From Bradyrhizobium sp. Gha (GTDB lineage: Bacteria; Pseudomonadota; Alphaproteobacteria; Rhizobiales; Xanthobacteraceae): DNA of 64,000 nucleotides. Numbering within the stretch: position 1 is the stretch's first letter; each line of letters starts with the position of its first letter. A model generated the notes under the pieces. That model ran no database searches and was not told where the DNA came from. It worked only from the letters and a program-made list of their open reading frames with translations. A program made the translations under genes and the position numbers. Below are positions 21,564 to 29,789 of the stretch, one piece after another. The stretch lies in assembly GCF_900113735.1 (NCBI RefSeq), contig NZ_FOQM01000019.1:1-64000 (forward strand), read 5' to 3'.

Positions 21564-22289
21564 TCAGTAGATCTGATCAGGCTTCTTGTCGTCGTCCCCC
21601 AATCTGAGGGACCAGGCCTCGCCTGCGGCCACGGTGATGGTACTGGACGCCACGGTACGGCCTGACAGCAGCAGCTGGTAGGAATAGGTGCCGGGCGGCA
21701 GATCCAGCGTTTGCGGGTGATTGACGCCGCCCGCGATCTCGATGGTTTGACCGTTGATCGCAAGCGCAGCCACATCAGGCACAAGATATCCGAACATCAG
21801 CCTTGCGTGTCCTGCGATCGGAAGCACATTGGCCTTGGCTGCGGCTTCCGCATTCCGCTGCACCAGCTCGATTGTGGTCTCGTCCTTGGCGCGGCCAAGC
21901 TTCAGGGTCGCCGGCCCCTTCGGGGAGACGAAGGCGAGTTGAGCGTGTCCGGCGCCGACCGCCGCGCCATCAGGCGTCTCCTGCCAGCTGCGCTTTCGGA
22001 GCTCGGTACGATAGAAAGCGAGCACGTCGCCAAGCTCGGCTGGCACATGGGTTTCCACCCCGCGCCGGAGTGGAGCCTCAACGCCGGACATGCTGGTTGT
22101 CTTGAAGCTGATGGAGTTGTGCTGCTTCGGCACGGGCATGTCGGCGTCGGCATCTGCCGACACCAGTGGGGACGACGATGTCAGCGGCGGATGCCGCATC
22201 CATCCGATGACGCCCGCGCAACTTGCAAGGAGAGCGAGGCCGCACACAGGCAGCCACCATGGTCTCATTCCACGCCTTACCGTCGTCAT
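21564..22289 (-). CDS. Hypothetical anchored/secreted protein between recF and gyrB
   Basis: 241 aa. The ATG at 22289 starts an N-terminal anchor or signal sequence (RPWWLPVCGLALLASCAGVIGW). A middle region (DVLAFYRTELRKRSW, then LVQRNAEAAAKANVLPIAG) precedes a C-terminal beta-rich part (LAINGQTIEIAGG, LPPGTYSYQLLLSGRT, ITVAAGEAWSLRLG) like the PEGA/carboxypeptidase-like beta sandwich of surface proteins. Function unknown. Its two ends are mirrored in the 52-residue gene just upstream (22431-22589). Confidence 0.72.
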   Translation of the reverse strand: MTTVRRGMRPWWLPVCGLALLASCAGVIGWMRHPPLTSSSPLVSADADADMPVPKQHNSISFKTTSMSGVEAPLRRGVETHVPAELGDVLAFYRTELRKRSWQETPDGAAVGAGHAQLAFVSPKGPATLKLGRAKDETTIELVQRNAEAAAKANVLPIAGHARLMFGYLVPDVAALAINGQTIEIAGGVNHPQTLDLPPGTYSYQLLLSGRTVASSTITVAAGEAWSLRLGDDDKKPDQIY

Positions 22290-22430
22290 GCTTGCTCTCC
22301 GCATCACCGCATCACCGGATCAATACATCTGCAGCGGCAGCAGCCGTTTCGCCGGCCTCGAGATCGGTGGGCCGGCTGCGACGTCATCAACGCGGCCCCC
22401 ACACCTAGTCGCTGACGGAACCAGGCAGGT

Positions 22431-22589
22431 TCAATAGAGCTGGAGCGGCGACCACAAATCGCCTTCGGGGCCGACGGTGACTTCCCAGGCATCGCCGGCC
22501 GCGAGCTCGATGGTCGTCTCGCAATCCAGGCCGCACACGAGCAGTCGCCATCGTGCCGGGGCGTTCGCCCCGCGCCTTACCGTCATCAT
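22431..22589 (-). CDS. 52-residue miniature paralogue of the downstream gene
   Basis: Starts MMTVRRG... after ggagagagagacc and ends ...LWSPLQLY. The first 20 residues, including VRRG and LLVCGL, match the start of the 241-aa protein (MTTVRRG..., LPVCGL). The last 28 (TTIELAAGDAWEVTVG) match its end (STITVAAGEAWSLRLG). The central roughly 190 residues are absent. DNA around the start is also alike (acggtaaggcg, gtgtgcggcct). It looks like a tandem duplicate that lost its middle in frame. It may be a real small protein or a decaying gene. Confidence 0.5.
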   Translation of the reverse strand: MMTVRRGANAPARWRLLVCGLDCETTIELAAGDAWEVTVGPEGDLWSPLQLY

Positions 22590-22709
22590 GGTCTCTCTCT
22601 CCAGGGATATCGCGCGTCTCGATCACGCGATGGCAACGGCTGCGACACCGTGAGCAGCGGCCGCACTGCCCTAGTCGCGGCCCGAATAGGCCGGGTTCAA
22701 CGCATCAGG

Positions 22710-23846
22710 CTATCGCCGGGCCGAAACGCGTCCGCTCTCGACGTCAAAGACTTCGCCGCCCGCGCCGATTTCGGCAAACGCCGCCGGGTCCGCGCCGGTC
22801 AACCAGACCTGTGCGCCGAGCTTGCGCAGCTCGTCGAACAGTGCGGCGCGCCTGTTGGGATCGAGATGGGCGACGACCTCGTCGAGCAAGAGCAGCGGCA
22901 CGATGCCGGTCATCTCGGCGACCAGCGTCGCGTGCGCCAGCACCAGCCCGATCAGCAGCGCCTTCTGCTCGCCGGTGGACGCGTCGCGCGCGGGCATGCT
23001 TTTCGGCGCGTAGATCACCTGGAGATCGGTGAGATGCGGGCCGTCGGTGGTGCGGCCGGCGATGGCATCACGCGGCCGGTTGTCGCGCAGGATCTGGCGG
23101 TAGCGGTCCTCGACCGAGGTTGCGGTCTCCTCAAGCAGCGCATTCTCCATCCAGCCGTCGAGTGCGATTTGCGCGGAGGGGAAAGCCGATTGTTGTGCGC
23201 GTGCGTTGAGCATGCCGGTGAGGCGTGCCGCGGTCTGGCCCCGCGTGGCGGCGACAGCCACCGCAAGCTCGGCGGTCTCGCGCTCGATGGCGTCACACCA
23301 ATGGTCGTCGTAATTGCGCGTCTCGAGCAGGCGATTGCGCGAGCGCAGCGAACGTTCCAGCGCGTTGATGCGGCTGGAATGCTCGACGTCGATCGCGAGC
23401 ACCAGGCGGTCGAAGAAGCGCCGCCGCTCGGACGCGGCGCCCATGAACAGCCCGTCCATCGCCGGCGTCAGCCACACCATGCGGATATGGTCGCCGAAGG
23501 CGGAGGCGGAATTGACCGGTTCGCGGTCGATGCGGCAGCGCCGGCTCACCGCGGCATCAGCGCGCGGCGGCTCAAGGCCGGTGCCGAGCGTGGCCAGCCC
23601 CAGCGCGCCCTCGACCTGGGCCGACACGGCCCAGGAGCCGTCGCCCTGGTTGTCGGCGACGTCCTCCAGCGTGGCGCGCCGCAAGCCGCGGCCCGGCGAC
23701 AGGAACGAGATCGCCTCGATGCAATTGGTCTTGCCTGCCCCGTTCGGCCCGACCAGCGCCACCATGTCAGCCGCCGTCTCGAGCCCCGCCGCCCGATAAT
23801 TGCGAAAATGCGTCAGCGTCAGGCGATGTATGCGGGAGGGGGTCAT
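22710..23846 (-). CDS. recF: DNA replication/repair protein RecF
   Basis: 378 aa SMC-like ATPase that loads RecA at gaps with RecO and RecR. Walker A is GPNGAGKTN (about residue 34), the signature region is STGEQKALLIGLVLAHA, and Walker B with D-loop is PLLLLDEVVAHLDPNRR. The start ATG at 23846 is followed by the typical HRLTLTHFRNY. Minus-strand member of the dnaN-recF-gyrB series. Confidence 0.96.
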   Translation of the reverse strand: MTPSRIHRLTLTHFRNYRAAGLETAADMVALVGPNGAGKTNCIEAISFLSPGRGLRRATLEDVADNQGDGSWAVSAQVEGALGLATLGTGLEPPRADAAVSRRCRIDREPVNSASAFGDHIRMVWLTPAMDGLFMGAASERRRFFDRLVLAIDVEHSSRINALERSLRSRNRLLETRNYDDHWCDAIERETAELAVAVAATRGQTAARLTGMLNARAQQSAFPSAQIALDGWMENALLEETATSVEDRYRQILRDNRPRDAIAGRTTDGPHLTDLQVIYAPKSMPARDASTGEQKALLIGLVLAHATLVAEMTGIVPLLLLDEVVAHLDPNRRAALFDELRKLGAQVWLTGADPAAFAEIGAGGEVFDVESGRVSARR

Positions 23847-23872
23847 GGCTATTCGTTATGGACGCGCTTCTT

Positions 23873-23934
23873 CCCCTCTCCCCTTGTGGGAGAGGGTGGC
23901 ACCTCACGAAGTGAGGCGACGGGTGAGGGGTATC
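23873..23934. repeat. Half copy of dispersed repeat family A
   Basis: ccctctccccttgtgggagag followed by ggcgacgggtgaggggtatc. It ends immediately at the stop codon of the DUF559 gene. Confidence 0.7.
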
Positions 23935-24300
23935 TTACCGCCCGGCAAGCTTTGCAAGGATATCCTCCAGTACAGAGGTGGGCTGCTGTAGCACGTCGTT
24001 GTTCCAATAGCGGGCGATCGAGAAACCTTCCGCGGCAAGTGCGCCGTCCCGGACTGCATCACGCTGCGATTCCGCATGCTGACTGCCGTCGATCTCGATC
24101 ACGAGGCGCTTGTCGAAACAGACGAAGTCGAGGATGTAATTCTCGATCGGAACTTGTCGGCGAAACTTGTAGGCTGATAGCCGACGATCCCTCAGCAGAC
24201 GCCACATGGCTGCTTCCGCATCAGTCGGCTCGTGCCGCATGTTCTTCGCGAACTGGCGAAGATGCTTGGCTGTCGGCCGATGGTGTGGGTCTTCCGGCAT
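23935..24300 (-). CDS. DUF559 family protein (Vsr-like endonuclease fold)
   Basis: 121 aa. The DUF559 type is clear: AKNMRHEPTDAEAAMWRLLRD, KFRRQVPIENYILDFVC, then RLVIEIDGSQH and a tail with IARYWNNDVL. The Asp in DFVC and Glu/Asp in VIEIDG match the metal-binding positions of Vsr/PD-(D/E)xK nucleases, so the site looks intact. The role of stand-alone DUF559 proteins is not established. It sits between recF and dnaN, with family A repeats on both sides, which suggests an insertion into the replication gene block. Confidence 0.85.
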   Translation of the reverse strand: MPEDPHHRPTAKHLRQFAKNMRHEPTDAEAAMWRLLRDRRLSAYKFRRQVPIENYILDFVCFDKRLVIEIDGSQHAESQRDAVRDGALAAEGFSIARYWNNDVLQQPTSVLEDILAKLAGR

Positions 24301-24340
24301 CGGCGTTCATTCTGGATGTAGTTGCGGCGCGGTGTCTTCA

Positions 24341-24484
24341 CCCTCTCCCCTTGCGGGAGAGGGTGCCGACGCGTAGCGGCGGGTGAGGGGTTGTCTCCAC
24401 ATAGAAGGCGCCGCGAGAGGACCCCTCACCCTGATGAGGTTTTGGCCAACGGCGGAGCTGCCCTCTCCCGCAAGGGGAGAGGGC
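24341..24484. repeat. Dispersed palindromic repeat (family A)
   Basis: Near-perfect outer arms ccctctccccttgcgggaga and ccctctcccgcaaggggaga, with gggtgaggggttgtctcc and gacccctcaccctgatgagg inside. Between dnaN and DUF559. Confidence 0.85.
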
Positions 24485-24545
24485 GCAGTCACGCGCATCG
24501 CGTTAGGTACTTGTAGTAGGGTTTGCTGGTGAGGGACCACGCCCC

Positions 24546-25664
24546 TCACACCCGCATCGGCATCAGCACGTACAGCGCGCTCTTGTCGTCCTTGTCCTGC
24601 ACGAGCGTTGGTGAGCCGGGGTCGGCGAGGCGAAGCACTGCGACGTCGCCTTCGATCTGGGCGGCGATGTCGAGCAGGTAGCGGGAGTTGAAGCCGATAT
24701 CGAGCGCGTCGGAGGCGTACTCGACCTCGATCTCTTCGGTGGCGCTGCCGGAATCCGGATTGGTCACCGACAGCACCAGTTTGCCCGGCGACAGCGACAA
24801 TTTCACCGCACGGCCGCGCTCGCTGGAGATGGTGGAGACGCGGTCGACCGCGTTCTCGAAATCCTTCTTGTCGACGACGAGCTCCTTGTCATTGCCCTGC
24901 GGGATGACGCGGCCGTAGTCGGGGAAGGTGCCGTCGATCAGCTTGGAGGTCAGGACCACATTGCCGATCGTGAAGCGGATCTTGGCCTGCGACAGCTCGA
25001 TCGTCATCTCGGCTTCGGTGTCCTCGATCAGGCGCTGCACTTCGCCGACGGTTTTGCGCGGCACGATCACGCCGGGCATGCCTTCGGCGCCCCTGGGCTG
25101 CACCAGGTCGAGCTGGGCGAGGCGGTGGCCGTCGGTGGCGACGCCGCGCAGGGTCGCAGCCTTCGCCGTGCCGGCGGCATGCAGATAGATGCCGTTGAGA
25201 TAATAGCGCGTCTCCTCGGTGGAGATCGCGAACTGGGTGCGGTCGATCAGCCGCTTGACGTCCTTGGCGGCGAGGCTGAACGAGTGCGAGAGCTCGCCGG
25301 CGGCGAGATCGGGGAAATCATTCTCCGGCAGGGTCTGCAGGGTGAAGCGCGAGCGGCCGGCGCGGATCGCCAGCACCGCGCGGTCGCCGTCGGCCTCCAG
25401 CACGATCTGCGAGCCGTCAGGCAGCTTGCGCACGATGTCGTAGAACATGTGCGCCGGCACGGTGGTGGAGCCGGCCGTGGCGGTTTCCGCCGCAAGCGTT
25501 TCGGTCACCTCGAGGTCGAGGTCGGTCGCCTTCAGCGACAATTTCGCGTTCTCGGCGCGCACCAGCACGTTGCCCAGGATCGGAATCGTGTTGCGGCGCT
25601 CCACCACGCGGTGGACATGGCCCAGCGATTTCAGGAGTTGCGCGCGTTCGACCGTAACCTTCAT
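24546..25664 (-). CDS. dnaN: DNA polymerase III beta sliding clamp
   Basis: 372 aa, the usual length, starting MKVTVERAQLLKSLGHVHRV at 25664. Three repeated clamp domains and the C-terminal family end (ALYVLMPMRV) are visible. The clamp tethers the replicative polymerase to DNA. It lies 261 nt downstream of dnaA, with a strong terminator-like hairpin between them, so it probably has its own promoter within 25665-25845. Confidence 0.97.
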   Translation of the reverse strand: MKVTVERAQLLKSLGHVHRVVERRNTIPILGNVLVRAENAKLSLKATDLDLEVTETLAAETATAGSTTVPAHMFYDIVRKLPDGSQIVLEADGDRAVLAIRAGRSRFTLQTLPENDFPDLAAGELSHSFSLAAKDVKRLIDRTQFAISTEETRYYLNGIYLHAAGTAKAATLRGVATDGHRLAQLDLVQPRGAEGMPGVIVPRKTVGEVQRLIEDTEAEMTIELSQAKIRFTIGNVVLTSKLIDGTFPDYGRVIPQGNDKELVVDKKDFENAVDRVSTISSERGRAVKLSLSPGKLVLSVTNPDSGSATEEIEVEYASDALDIGFNSRYLLDIAAQIEGDVAVLRLADPGSPTLVQDKDDKSALYVLMPMRV

Positions 25665-25845
25665 TGCACTACTCGCCCGATCCCCAAAGATGAAAAAGCC
25701 GGGCGGAGGAGAGCGCGCCACGGCACCGAAGACCCCAAAAGCTGGATCATCGCGGAGAGGATCGAAAAGCCGTCGGGGCCGCGTAAGGTGGCGCGGAAAG
25801 CCATCCGTTTCAAGGTATTGGGGGCTGGTTCCCCACGATTTACAG

Positions 25846-25886
25846 CCAAAAACACCACCGCCGCCCCGGCGTGGCCGGAGCGGCGG
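25846..25886 (-). terminator. Terminator-like hairpin after dnaA
   Basis: Read on the minus strand, a 13-bp stem (25874-25886 with 25858-25870, one G-T pair) with a 3-nt loop is followed within a few bases by TTTTT (complement of 25848-25852). It lies 39 nt past the dnaA stop. Confidence 0.6.
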
Positions 25887-25925
25887 CAGATTGGCGGGAG
25901 CCTTAGGCGTTTATTCCTTGGCCGT

Positions 25926-27341
25926 TTATTCCTGCAGCTGGCGCTTGAGCGACTCGACCTCCTCGGACAGCGCGTTGTCCTTGGAAACCAGCGCCTCGAT
26001 CTTGCGCACGGCGTGCAGCACGGTGGTGTGGTCGCGGCCACCGAAGCGGCGGCCGATCTCCGGCAGCGAGCGCAGGGTCAGCGTCTTGGCGAGGTACATC
26101 GCCACCTGGCGCGGCCGCACCACATTCGCGGTCCGGCGCGAGGACAGCAAATCGGAGCGGCTGACATTATACTGTCGCGCCACCACGCGCTGGATGTCCT
26201 CGATCTTGATGCGCTTCGGCTCCGAGGGGCGGATCAGATCGCGCACCTCGTGCTCGGCCATTTCCAGCGTGACCGGCCGGTTGTTGAGCTTCGAATGCGC
26301 CAAGAGGCGGTTGATCGCGCCTTCGAGGTCGCGGCCGTTATGGGTGATGGCGCCCGCCAGATAGGTCAGCACCTCCTCGGGCACTTCGAACGTCGCATGG
26401 TGGCTGCGGGCGGCTGCGACGCGCGACTTGAGAATGCCGTGGCGCAGCTCCTCGCCGAGCGAGCCCATCTCGACCACGAGGCCGCCGGCCAGGCGCGAGC
26501 GGACGCGATCGTCCAGGCTTTCGAGATCGGACGGCGGACGGTCGGCCGCGATCACGACCTGGCGGCCGGCATCGATCAGCGCATTCAGCGTGTGGCAGAA
26601 CTCGGCCTGCGTCGACTTGCCCTGCAGGAACTGGAGGTCGTCGATCACGAGCACGTCGATGCCGCGCAGCGCTTCCTTGAAGGCCAGCGCCGTCTGCGTC
26701 TTCAGCGCAGCGACGAAGCCGTACATGAATTTTTCCGCGGTGAGATAGAGCACCTTGCGCTCGTTGCCGGAATTGCCGGCCCAGGTCACCGCCTGCAGCA
26801 GATGCGTCTTGCCGAGGCCGACGCCCGCATGAATGTAGAGCGGGTTGAACATCACGGGGTCGCCGCGACGACCTTCGGCGACCTGACGTGCGGCGGCATG
26901 CGCCAGCGTGTTGGAGCGGCCGACGACGAAGCTTGCAAAGGTCAGGCGCGGATCGAGCGGCGAGCCGCCGAGCGCATCATGATTGGCGGACACCGGCGCC
27001 GTCGCGGTCGAACGCAGCTCCGGCGCAGGCGCGCGGCGCGTCTCGACGGGAGCCGGCACTTCCTTCGACTGCACCACGGGGCGCACGGCGGAGCGAACGG
27101 TGAGATCGATGCGATGCACTTCGGGCATCTCGGCCTGCCAGCACGACAGCACGCGCTCGGCATAATGGGCCTGGATCCAGCTCTTCAGGAAGCGGGTGGG
27201 CACCGAGAGCCGCACGCTCTCATCCTGCACGCCCTCGAGATCCATGCGCGCAAACCAGCTCGTATAGACGTCTTCGCCAACGTTCGTGCGCAGGCGATTC
27301 TTCACGCGTGACCAGCGATCCTGTTCCGATGTCGTCATCAT
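25926..27341 (-). CDS. dnaA: Chromosomal replication initiator DnaA
   Basis: 471 aa AAA+ initiator. Domain I spans about residues 1-90 and a Pro/Ala-rich linker follows. The AAA+ core has Walker A HAGVGLGKTHLL and Walker B VLVIDDLQFL. Domain IV holds the DnaA-box-binding signature GGRDHTTVLHAVRKIE near the C-terminus. The doubled ATG at 27341/27338 has no strong ribosome site. The long upstream region and the downstream hairpin suggest a single-gene transcript. Confidence 0.97.
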   Translation of the reverse strand: MMTTSEQDRWSRVKNRLRTNVGEDVYTSWFARMDLEGVQDESVRLSVPTRFLKSWIQAHYAERVLSCWQAEMPEVHRIDLTVRSAVRPVVQSKEVPAPVETRRAPAPELRSTATAPVSANHDALGGSPLDPRLTFASFVVGRSNTLAHAAARQVAEGRRGDPVMFNPLYIHAGVGLGKTHLLQAVTWAGNSGNERKVLYLTAEKFMYGFVAALKTQTALAFKEALRGIDVLVIDDLQFLQGKSTQAEFCHTLNALIDAGRQVVIAADRPPSDLESLDDRVRSRLAGGLVVEMGSLGEELRHGILKSRVAAARSHHATFEVPEEVLTYLAGAITHNGRDLEGAINRLLAHSKLNNRPVTLEMAEHEVRDLIRPSEPKRIKIEDIQRVVARQYNVSRSDLLSSRRTANVVRPRQVAMYLAKTLTLRSLPEIGRRFGGRDHTTVLHAVRKIEALVSKDNALSEEVESLKRQLQE

Positions 27342-28485
27342 TTGAAAACTTTTCTCGAGAGATAAGGTTGCGTGGTGGACGCCACCCAGAGGTCCCAGGA
27401 GGACCTCTGCGGTGACGCGACCTCAAGCGAGTCCATCCTCAGGCATGGCTCAACGATCCGGCGGGAACGCCGTCGGTCAGATCAGCGATGTCAGGGATGG
27501 AGGGGTCGCGAGGTCAGCGCGTACTTTGCGCGCTCTCACAAATGGGGGGATGATCGCAGGACGGATTGGAAACGGGATCGTTGGACGATGATACTTCAGT
27601 CAACACCGCGTTGATTCCGTAGGACATGATACCTCCCCGTCCTGCCGTGATTGCTCACGGCAAGGTCCTGCGTAAAAGAACTCCCGCGCCGTAGTCCAGT
27701 CGCGGATGTCCTGCCCGTCTGCACACATCGTCCGTTCGGCGTCGCCATCAGGCGTGTCGGGGCAGCCTCAGGGTGTCTCTCGTGCGCAAAGCGCGAGGGA
27801 CACATCAAGACAAAGAGCTACCGTTCCCATATTGCTATGGGTTTTATCCGACAATCGCTTGTTGAAGCGTCGCCTACGTGCACATCGCCGCCGATTTGCA
27901 CGCTCGCCCCGTTTCTTAATCCGCGCTGGTCTCAAGATCGTGGGCGCCGCGAACGACTTAAGGAATACACTATGGGGAAAGACTCGCAACGAAATTGATT
28001 CACCCTTGAGGCATCAAAAAACTTGACCAGCGTTAATGCCGCGCACGGGTTGTTCACAGGCTTGAGAGCAAGTTTTTGGATTCGTGCACAGATTCGAAAA
28101 TCGCGGGCATCATGTGACAACGACTCCCCTCCCGCCAAAAAATTTTTACAAAATCGTCACGCACGCGCCGCGCACGCGCATTTTCCAAATGCTTGTCGCT
28201 GCTATGTCCATAAGTGATTAGCGAGTCATCGTTTTTTGAGTCTCGTTTGGAAGGGTAACCCGAGAGCGCGAAAGCTGCCCCGGTGAAACTACGGTGTGCA
28301 GAACGCGCGCGCACGAATTCAACTTGAGCCCGCCCCGCAGGGGTTTTTCGCACCGCATTGAAAGTTTCCACTGTTGCAAAAACAGCGACAGGTAAAATAC
28401 GGATACCGCTTGGCGAAGACGAGAGGAGTCTTTCAGGGATAGCGCGTCGCCCAAAACGCCGCAGGCGTGAATTGTGACAGGCAAC
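27342..28485. other. dnaA upstream region; candidate oriC
   Basis: About 1.1 kb with no convincing gene between dnaA and rpsT. 28000-28230 contains a one-mismatch DnaA box TTGTTCACA (28050-28058), another, TTATGGACA, on the minus strand (28205-28213), a looser TGATTCACC, and the AT-rich tract ccaaaaaatttttacaaaat (28135-28154). Boxes are few, and in many alphaproteobacteria the origin lies near hemE instead, so the call is tentative. The region must also hold the dnaA promoter, which I could not pin down. Confidence 0.35.
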
Positions 28486-28510
28486 AAAAAGCCCGGCGCG
28501 AAGCCGGGCT
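28486..28510 (-). terminator. Rho-independent terminator of rpsT
   Basis: On the minus strand GCCCGGC-TTCGC-GCCGGGC (28491-28509) is followed by TTTTTG. It lies 100 nt past the rpsT stop. Confidence 0.85.
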
Positions 28511-28609
28511 GATTGAGCGCTTGATGTTCGATTGCTTCAGTCGATCGAATGACGCGACCGCTTGTCGAACTTGCTCTGCGAATTTAGGTCGCGAGCTGAC
28601 TTCGCGAGC

Positions 28610-28876
28610 TTACTTCGCGAGCTTGGCAATCTGCGCCGTGAGGCGCGAGACTTTGCGGCTGGCGTTGTTCTTGTGAATGATGTTGCGCTGGGCAGCACGC
28701 ATCAGCGCGGGTTCGGCATTGGCCAGCGCCTTGACGGCGGCGGCGCGATCGCCGGTCTTGATCGCTTCCTCGACGTTACGCACGGCGCCGCGCATCTGGG
28801 TGCGGCGCGACTTGTTGACAGCGGTGCGGCGGGCGATCTTGCGCGTCGCTTTCTTGGCGGAGGTGGTGTTGGCCAT
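28610..28876 (-). CDS. rpsT: 30S ribosomal protein S20
   Basis: 88 aa, Ala/Lys/Arg-rich, starting MANTTSAKKATRKIARRTAV, and ending SRLTAQIAKLAK; typical S20, which binds 16S rRNA early in 30S assembly. It sits upstream of dnaA as in many alphaproteobacteria. A strong promoter at 29090-29118 implies a leader of about 200 nt. Confidence 0.97.
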   Translation of the reverse strand: MANTTSAKKATRKIARRTAVNKSRRTQMRGAVRNVEEAIKTGDRAAAVKALANAEPALMRAAQRNIIHKNNASRKVSRLTAQIAKLAK

Positions 28877-28997
28877 GGTCTCAATGTCCTTTGCGGGTAC
28901 CGGTCGCGTCTTGGTCTGATAGCGCCGGCAGCTTGACCGCGGAATCGACGCTCGGATTTAGGGTGTTCGGTTGCTGGGCCGTCCCCGGAACATGAGC

Positions 28998-29035
28998 GAT
29001 GGCTTTGCGGCCATCTCTGAGGCTCAAAAGAGCCT
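28998..29035 (-). promoter_or_regulatory. Two hairpins in the rpsT leader
   Basis: GATGGC-TTTGCG-GCCATC (28998-29015) and AGGCTC-AAAA-GAGCCT (29020-29035) are perfect 6-bp hairpins four bases apart in the predicted 5' leader of rpsT. A role in ribosomal-protein feedback is inferred. Confidence 0.45.
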
Positions 29036-29089
29036 GCAACTGCTCAAAGAACAGCGGCGGCAGGATTGCGCCCACCGCCAGTTGGCGCC

Positions 29090-29118
29090 CTTATAGAGGG
29101 GGTCTTTGGCACCGTCAA
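29090..29118 (-). promoter_or_regulatory. Sigma70-type promoter of rpsT
   Basis: On the minus strand TTGACG (29113-29118), a 17-nt spacer and TATAAG (29090-29095). Predicted transcript start is near 29083, about 207 nt before the rpsT ATG. Confidence 0.7.
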
Positions 29119-29263
29119 CGCTTTAGGGGCTGGAAAAACAGCTCCGAGGGCGTGCCAAGGGGGGCCTAACGCCCTGATGAGGTTGAATTTCTGCCGTCTC
29201 CCGGCTATTGGCTGACGGCATTTCCAGGGGCTCGTCCGCTCGGGCGGCCATAGAGGGTGAGGC

Positions 29264-29581
29264 ATGATCCGCGGCTTTTTCCGTCTGATTGGCTTGTTGC
29301 TGCTGGCCTGCGGGTTCTTCTTCGTGGTCTATGACGGCGCCCGCTGGGTGGCCGACCAGACCCTGCGCTTCACCCGGTTCGGCCAGTTCTGGAACGACAT
29401 CAACCAGGCCAGCCAGTCCGCCTTCCGGACCTGGGTCGAGGCCAAGGCGCCCTGGCTCTGGACCTCGGTGATCCGCCTGGTGCTCGACCAGCCGGTTTTC
29501 GCCGTTCTGGGCATTCTGGGCATCGTGTTGATGATCGTGTTCCGGCCGCGCAAGCCGCTGATCGGCTATTCCCGGGATTGA
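29264..29581 (+). CDS. Small inner-membrane protein of unknown function
   Basis: 105 aa with two hydrophobic helices, LIGLLLLACGFFFVVYDGA near the N-terminus and FAVLGILGIVLMIVF near the C-terminus, and a Trp-rich middle (FWNDINQASQSAFRTWVEAKAPWLW). The ATG at 29264 has gaggc upstream. The stop codon lies inside the first unit of a 27-bp tandem repeat. Confidence 0.72.
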   Translation: MIRGFFRLIGLLLLACGFFFVVYDGARWVADQTLRFTRFGQFWNDINQASQSAFRTWVEAKAPWLWTSVIRLVLDQPVFAVLGILGIVLMIVFRPRKPLIGYSRD

Positions 29582-29654
29582 ATCTTCTCGATTCCCGCCG
29601 GGGATTGAATCTTCTCGATTCCCGCCGGGGATTGAACCTTCTCGATTCCCGCCG
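29574..29654. repeat. Three tandem copies of a 27-bp unit
   Basis: Units at 29574-29600, 29601-29627 and 29628-29654 start gggattgaa(t/c)cttctcgat and end tcccgccg; only one base differs (t to c in the third). A partial fourth copy (ggattggg) follows. The array begins at the stop codon of the 105-aa gene and ends 135 nt before msrA. Confidence 0.9.
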
Positions 29655-29789
29655 GGATTGGGCTCGCGAACGGCGACGTAACGAGACTGCCACTTCCTCC
29701 GTAGAGACCTATATTCCCACTCGATCGCGAGCACGCCGCCTGAACACCTGGTTCAGGCGCGCGCCAACTCGTTTCCCGGAGATCCCATC

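Noticed and set aside
25125..27311. Long open frame (728 codons) opposite dnaN and dnaA
   Set aside because: It lies antisense to two certain genes, has no domain, and reflects the high third-position G+C of this genome.
29574..29654. CRISPR-like array
   Set aside because: The 27-bp units are directly adjacent with no spacers and no cas genes are present.
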